From contig JAFSLL010000274.1 in NCBI GenBank assembly GCA_017448455.1, positions 1 through 34,673 of the forward strand: a DNA stretch of 34,673 nucleotides, in the 5' to 3' direction. Of this stretch, positions 31,843-34,673 are shown piece by piece. The stretch is from Oscillospiraceae bacterium (GTDB taxonomy: Bacteria; Bacillota; Clostridia; Oscillospirales; Oscillospiraceae). The translations under genes and the position numbers were made by a program. Under the pieces are notes generated by a model that did not search any database, had not been told where the DNA came from, and saw only the letters and a program-made list of their open reading frames with translations. Numbering within the stretch: position 1 is the first letter of the stretch; every line of letters starts with the position of its first letter.

Positions 31843-31900
31843 TCACATCCAATTGGCGAGCACAGCCTTAATGTGCTGGCCGCAATAGCGGCGGGAAGAG

Positions 31901-31933
31901 ATAAGCCGTCTGTTTCAATCACAGGCGGCTTAT
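31901..31933 (+). terminator. Stem-loop inside the element
   Basis: ATAAGCCG (31901-31908) plus CTGT (31910-31913) pair with ACAG (31921-31924) plus CGGCTTAT (31926-31933), followed by TTCC. It looks like the terminator of a plus-strand gene that is no longer present, consistent with a deletion here. Confidence 0.55.
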
Positions 31934-31961
31934 TTCCAAAACAGAAAGGAAATGGTATATT

Positions 31962-32138
31962 ATGGGACTTATTGATCTTGAAACCGGGGATTACCTGGAC
32001 ACTCTCTCGGACGGTACAGCTATTGATTCCAACGGGCATATTTGGCAACGCAATTCTGACGGTACAGCAATAGACCTCGATACAGGGGATTTCCATTTCA
32101 CATCATCGTGGGGCGAAGATACCGATTCTGATTTCTGA
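31962..32138 (+). CDS. Small acidic protein with internal repeats, element cargo
   Basis: This 58-residue protein begins MGLIDLETGDYLDTLSDGTA and ends SSWGEDTDSDF. It is strongly acidic. SDGTAID occurs twice, flanked by DLETGDY on one side and DLDTGDF on the other. The DNA repeat GACGGTACAGC occurs at 32010-32020 and 32058-32068, which suggests internal duplication. AGAAAGGA lies about 11 bases before the ATG. The clear ribosome site and repeat structure make it a probable gene. No family is recognised and no function is proposed. Confidence 0.6.
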   Translation: MGLIDLETGDYLDTLSDGTAIDSNGHIWQRNSDGTAIDLDTGDFHFTSSWGEDTDSDF

Positions 32139-32171
32139 ATGTATGGCAAGGCCGGGAGCGTCAAGCCCCGG

Positions 32172-32342
32172 TCATTCTTTTTCTTCCATGCTCTCAAGCG
32201 CATAAAGAATGCATTGATTAATAAACTCATTGCGAGATATATCAGCTACGGCAGATAACCTGTCAACGCGATCAAGAACATCCTTTGGAATGCGAATTGT
32301 TGTAACAACCTGTTCTGGTTTTCTTGGAGAAAATCTTTCCAT
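32172..32342 (-). CDS. Ribbon-helix-helix (Arc/CopG-like) regulator, element cargo
   Basis: This 56-residue protein fits the ribbon-helix-helix fold. A short beta-strand, VVTTIRIPKDVLDRV, is followed by two helices, LSAVADISRNEFINQCILYALESMEE. The alternating strand residues and the SRNEFI turn are typical of Arc/CopG DNA-binding dimers. The ATG is 32342. A perfect dyad GTCAAC-N6-GTTGAC directly abuts the start codon and overlaps the -35 of the divergent zinc-ribbon gene, so autoregulation and control of that gene are likely. The ribosome site is weak (GGTGG). The DNA target is inferred from position only. Confidence 0.85.
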   Translation of the reverse strand: MERFSPRKPEQVVTTIRIPKDVLDRVDRLSAVADISRNEFINQCILYALESMEEKE

Positions 32343-32360
32343 GTCAACACCACCGTTGAC
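32343..32360. promoter_or_regulatory. Operator-like dyad between the RHH and zinc-ribbon genes
   Basis: GTCAAC (32343-32348), six bases, GTTGAC (32355-32360). It lies immediately before the RHH start and covers the TTGACA of the divergent promoter, the expected place for an autorepressor site. Confidence 0.6.
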
Positions 32361-32385
32361 ATTGTATCCTGCTTTAGAGTATAAT
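32356..32385 (+). promoter_or_regulatory. Promoter of the zinc-ribbon/lipoprotein pair
   Basis: Perfect TTGACA (32356-32361), an 18-bp spacer and perfect TATAAT (32380-32385). Confidence 0.8.
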
Positions 32386-32439
32386 TATATATCCGCATTA
32401 CGAATATAAATCAGAATATAATTTTAGGAGGGAAAACAT

Positions 32440-32673
32440 ATGGCTTTGATCAAATGCCCAGATTGCGGAAGACAAGTAAGTGACAGCGCCCCAACTTGCC
32501 CAAATTGCGGGAGAAGAATAGACACATCTGTCCGTTGTCCCAAATGTGGAAGCACAGACACAAAGGTAATCAGCGGGGCAAGTAAAGCGGTTTCTGTTGC
32601 TGTATGGGGGGTATTTGCGGCAAATAAAGTTATGAGCAAATATCAATGCAACAAGTGCGGTCATAAATTCTGA
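32440..32673 (+). CDS. Zinc-ribbon protein, element cargo
   Basis: This 77-residue protein is composed of zinc ribbons. CPDCGRQVSDSAPTCPNCGRR forms a complete first ribbon with two CxxCG knuckles. CPKCGS at about residue 33 and CNKCGHKF at the end form a second, split by a hydrophobic stretch (AVSVAVWGVFAANKVM) that may be a membrane-contacting helix. AGGAGGG precedes the ATG. Such zinc_ribbon_2-type proteins are common accessory genes of unknown role. It is transcribed from a consensus promoter shared with the lipoprotein gene 19 bases downstream. Confidence 0.85.
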   Translation: MALIKCPDCGRQVSDSAPTCPNCGRRIDTSVRCPKCGSTDTKVISGASKAVSVAVWGVFAANKVMSKYQCNKCGHKF

Positions 32674-32692
32674 CTACGGCTAATACGGTATT

Positions 32693-32902
32693 ATGAAAAA
32701 GAGTCTTCGAATTATTATTGTTCTGCTTCTTTGTTTTGCTCTTTTATTTTCTTTGTGCGCTTGTGGCGGAAAAACAAAATGTAAAGTATGTCATGGGTCT
32801 GGCAGATATAAAGGCGGTAAATGTGTATTTTGCAACGGTACTGGTTATTCTGATAACTCAACATATAATGATTTGCATGATTTCGCAACAGGGAAAAAGT
32901 AA
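32693..32902 (+). CDS. Small lipoprotein with a DnaJ-like CxxCxGxG zinc motif, element cargo
   Basis: This 69-residue precursor has a hydrophobic signal, MKKSLRIIIVLLLCFALLF, and lipobox LCAC, so the mature protein should be tethered outside the membrane by its N-terminal cysteine. The mature part holds CKVCHGSGRYKGGKCVFCNGTG, two CxxCxGxG-type units as in the zinc-binding centre of DnaJ, then a polar tail. The ribosome site is weak, so it may be translated by coupling to the zinc-ribbon gene. No J-domain is present, so a chaperone role is not implied. Confidence 0.75.
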   Translation: MKKSLRIIIVLLLCFALLFSLCACGGKTKCKVCHGSGRYKGGKCVFCNGTGYSDNSTYNDLHDFATGKK

Positions 32903-32909
32903 GCATATA

Positions 32910-32933
32910 AGCCGGGGTATTCCCACCCCGGCT
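32910..32933 (+). terminator. Terminator after the lipoprotein gene
   Basis: AGCCGGGGT (32910-32918) pairs with ACCCCGGCT (32925-32933), followed by ATTATTATG. Confidence 0.75.
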
Positions 32934-33000
32934 ATTATTATGCCTTGTTCCCTTGAATGTGTATCGACAATAACTGTTCTCTAAGCTTAATAACAAGAGA

Positions 33001-33021
33001 CCGGTGCACGCATAGCACCGG
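33001..33021 (-). terminator. Stem-loop at the right end, possible substitute groEL terminator
   Basis: CCGGTGC (33001-33007) and GCACCGG (33015-33021) pair around a 7-base loop. Read in the groEL direction the tail is TCTCTTGTTATT. Since insertion separated groEL from its original downstream sequence, this may now end the groEL transcript. Confidence 0.5.
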
Positions 33022-33053
33022 CCTCGAGTTTATACCCACATTTTTGCTTTCAA

Positions 33054-33074
33054 TTGTCGTAAGTTTGTCGTAAG
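33054..33074 (+). repeat. Right tandem arm-type repeats
   Basis: TTGTCGTAAG at 33054-33063 and 33065-33074, the same sequence and orientation as the left pair but with an 11-bp period. Confidence 0.65.
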
Positions 33075-33156
33075 GTTCAATTTACCTACAGTGAAAAGTT
33101 CCGAAAATCAAAGCAATCAGCGGATTATGTTGTGTTTCCGTATCGAATAGTTATCT

Positions 33157-33175
33157 ATCAATACATGCCGCCCAT
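33157..33175. repeat. Right att repeat within the groEL 3' end (19 bp)
   Basis: ATCAATACATGCCGCCCAT, identical to 30840-30858. It encodes the last five groEL residues and the TGA stop, so the gene product is unchanged by integration. Confidence 0.88.
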
Positions 33176-34673
33176 GTCGGGGTTGGCTGGCATCGGAGGA
33201 TTCTTCTCCGGGATGTCGGCCACGAGGCTCTCGGTGGTGAGGACCATCGCGGCGACGGACGCGGCGTTCTCCATTGCGCTGCGGCAGACCTTGGTCGGGT
33301 CGACAATGCCGAGCTCGATCATGTCGCCGTAGGTGTCGTTGGCGGCGTCATAGCCGTAGTTGACGTTGTCGTGGGAAGCGACGTTGTTCAGGATCACGGC
33401 GCCTTCCACACCGGCGTTGGCAGCGATCTGCATGATCGGAGCCTTAAGGGCCTTCGCCACGATCGCAGCGCCGGTCTTCTCGTCGCCTTCAAGCTGGGCA
33501 ACCAGCTTCTCCGCAGCCTTCGCGGCCACGACATAAGCGGTGCCGCCGCCGGCTACGATGCCTTCGGCAACAGCGGCGCGGGTAGCGTTCAGGGCGTCCT
33601 CAATGCGGAGCTTCTTCTCCTTCATCTCGGTCTCGGTGGCAGCGCCGACCTTGATCACCGCGACACCGCCGGAGAGCTTCGCCAGGCGCTCCTGGAGCTT
33701 CTCGCGGTCATAGTCGGAAGTGGTGGTCGCAATCTGACGCTCGATCTGCATCGCGCGGGAACGGATCTCGGCCTTGTCGCCGGCACCGTCGACGATCACG
33801 GTGTTCTCCTTGGTGACCTTGACCTGGTGGGCCTGGCCGAGCATGGAGAGATCAGCGTCCTTCAGTTCCATGCCGAGCTCGCTGGAGATCACCTGACCGC
33901 CGGTCAGAATGGCGATATCCTGCAGCATTTCCTTGCGGCGGTCGCCGAAGCCGGGGGCCTTGACGCAGGTGCAGTTGAAGGTGCCGCGCAGCTTGTTCAG
34001 GATGATGGTGGCAAGCGCTTCGCCTTCGACATCCTCAGCGATGATGAGGAGCTTGCGGCCGCTCTTGACAATCTGCTCGAGCAGCGGCAGAATCTCCTGA
34101 ATATTGGAGATCTTCTTGTCGGTGATGAGGATCAGGGCGTCGTCAATGACGGCTTCCATCTTATCGGTATCGGTGACCATGTAGGGGGACAGGTAGCCGC
34201 GGTCAAACTGCATGCCTTCGACGACCTCGCTGTAGGTCTCGGCGGTCTTGGACTCCTCAATGGTGATCACGCCGTTCTGGCTGACCTTGTCCATGGCTTC
34301 GGCGATCAGGGTTCCGATCAGCTCGTCGCCGGAGGAGATGGTGCCGACACGGGCGATATCCTTGGAACCGGCAACCGGCTGGGAAACGGCCTTGACTGCC
34401 TCAACGGCGTCAACGGCAGCCTTCTGGATGCCCTTCTTCATGACCATGGGGTTGGCGCCTGCGGCGAGGTTCTTCAGACCTTCGCTGATCATGGCCTGCG
34501 CGAGGACGGTGGCGGTGGTGGTACCGTCGCCGGCAACATCGTTGGTCTTGGTGGAAACTTCCTTGATGAGCTGGGCGCCCATGTTCTCAAAAGCGTCCTC
34601 AAGCTCGATATCCTTGGCTATGGTCACGCCGTCGTTTGTGATCAGCGGAGAACCGTATTTCTTGTCAAGAACA
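33158..34673 (-). CDS. groEL: Chaperonin GroEL, partial (5' end off window)
   Basis: This is the 60-kDa subunit of the double-ring ATP-driven folding chamber. About 505 residues are present, starting at [26 protein letters not shown] and running to the stop; only the first 35 or so are beyond the window. Visible are the ATP-site motif [15 protein letters not shown] with its catalytic aspartate, ISSGDELIG, the apical domain ([63 protein letters not shown]) and the equatorial return [17 protein letters not shown]. The C-terminus NPDMGGMY has only a minimal GGM tail. The frame is open to the window edge, so groES is probably just outside. The last codons serve as the integration site of the adjacent element. 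Confidence 0.98.
   Translation of the reverse strand, partial: VLDKKYGSPLITNDGVTIAKDIELEDAFENMGAQLIKEVSTKTNDVAGDGTTTATVLAQAMISEGLKNLAAGANPMVMKKGIQKAAVDAVEAVKAVSQPVAGSKDIARVGTISSGDELIGTLIAEAMDKVSQNGVITIEESKTAETYSEVVEGMQFDRGYLSPYMVTDTDKMEAVIDDALILITDKKISNIQEILPLLEQIVKSGRKLLIIAEDVEGEALATIILNKLRGTFNCTCVKAPGFGDRRKEMLQDIAILTGGQVISSELGMELKDADLSMLGQAHQVKVTKENTVIVDGAGDKAEIRSRAMQIERQIATTTSDYDREKLQERLAKLSGGVAVIKVGAATETEMKEKKLRIEDALNATRAAVAEGIVAGGGTAYVVAAKAAEKLVAQLEGDEKTGAAIVAKALKAPIMQIAANAGVEGAVILNNVASHDNVNYGYDAANDTYGDMIELGIVDPTKVCRSAMENAASVAAMVLTTESLVADIPEKNPPMPANPDMGGMY

Larger units (their letters stand above)
30840..33175. mobile_element. Small integrated element at the 3' end of groEL
   Basis: A 2.3-kb AT-rich segment lies between two exact 19-bp copies of ATCAATACATGCCGCCCAT. 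The right copy is the true 3' end of groEL (codons for MGGMY plus stop); the left copy lies 2.3 kb away and belongs to no gene. Inside are an integrase-type pseudogene beside the left end, tandem TTGTCGTAAG sites near both ends, and four short genes without chromosomal relatives in the window. This is the anatomy of an element inserted by a tyrosine recombinase with groEL as target. The integrase is truncated, so the element is probably immobile by itself. Confidence 0.85.

Noticed and set aside
31825-32073. An 82-residue plus-strand frame starting inside the integrase remnant
   Set aside because: It crosses a stem-loop, overlaps the better supported acidic gene at 31962 in another frame, and lacks a ribosome site.
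33158-34673. groEL as a truncated gene
   Set aside because: The missing N-terminus is simply beyond the window edge; the frame is open to the last base and the C-terminus is intact despite the att site.

Overview
The window looks like chromosomal DNA of a GC-rich gut or rumen Firmicute, most likely class Clostridia near Oscillospirales. This is inferred from the lipoprotein and ribosomal-protein types, the strong Shine-Dalgarno sites, the sigma-A promoters with extended -10 elements, and the paired GH3 enzymes with a GPH sugar symporter. No rRNA, tRNA or CRISPR array was seen.

Layout. 1-4247 is the end of a surface-polysaccharide locus: a GT2 glycosyltransferase (partial, minus), a DUF4422 protein, an undecaprenyl-phosphate sugar-1-phosphate transferase and dTDP-glucose 4,6-dehydratase. 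4350-7600 holds a CofE-like F420-0:glutamate ligase homologue and a Kup potassium transporter. 7684-10387 is a transcription/translation operon, rpmG-secE-nusG-rplK-rplA-rpmE, in which rpmE stands where rplJ-rplL usually follow. 10408-16510 is an amino-acid region: a DAACS symporter, a divergent aminotransferase, a polar amino-acid ABC transporter and a DapF-fold racemase/epimerase homologue. 16594-24420 is a beta-glucoside module: a membrane-anchored GH3 with permuted domains, a conventional GH3, a 56-residue membrane protein and a GPH symporter.

24446-27519 (minus) is a TrpXYZ-type ABC transporter. Its leader encodes a 19-residue peptide with four Phe and four Tyr, followed by mutually exclusive antiterminator and terminator helices. 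This points to ribosome-mediated attenuation by aromatic amino acids, and a perfect dyad lies inside the promoter. 27528-30653 carries a small membrane protein, a metallophosphatase (probable CTG start), an alpha/beta hydrolase and a nitrilase-family amidase.

30840-33175 is a roughly 2.3 kb AT-rich integrated element bounded by a 19-bp direct repeat that duplicates the 3' end of groEL. It carries tandem arm-type repeats at both ends, an N-terminally truncated tyrosine integrase and four small cargo genes: an acidic repeat protein, a ribbon-helix-helix regulator, a zinc-ribbon protein and a lipoprotein with a DnaJ-like zinc motif. groEL (minus) then runs off the right edge.
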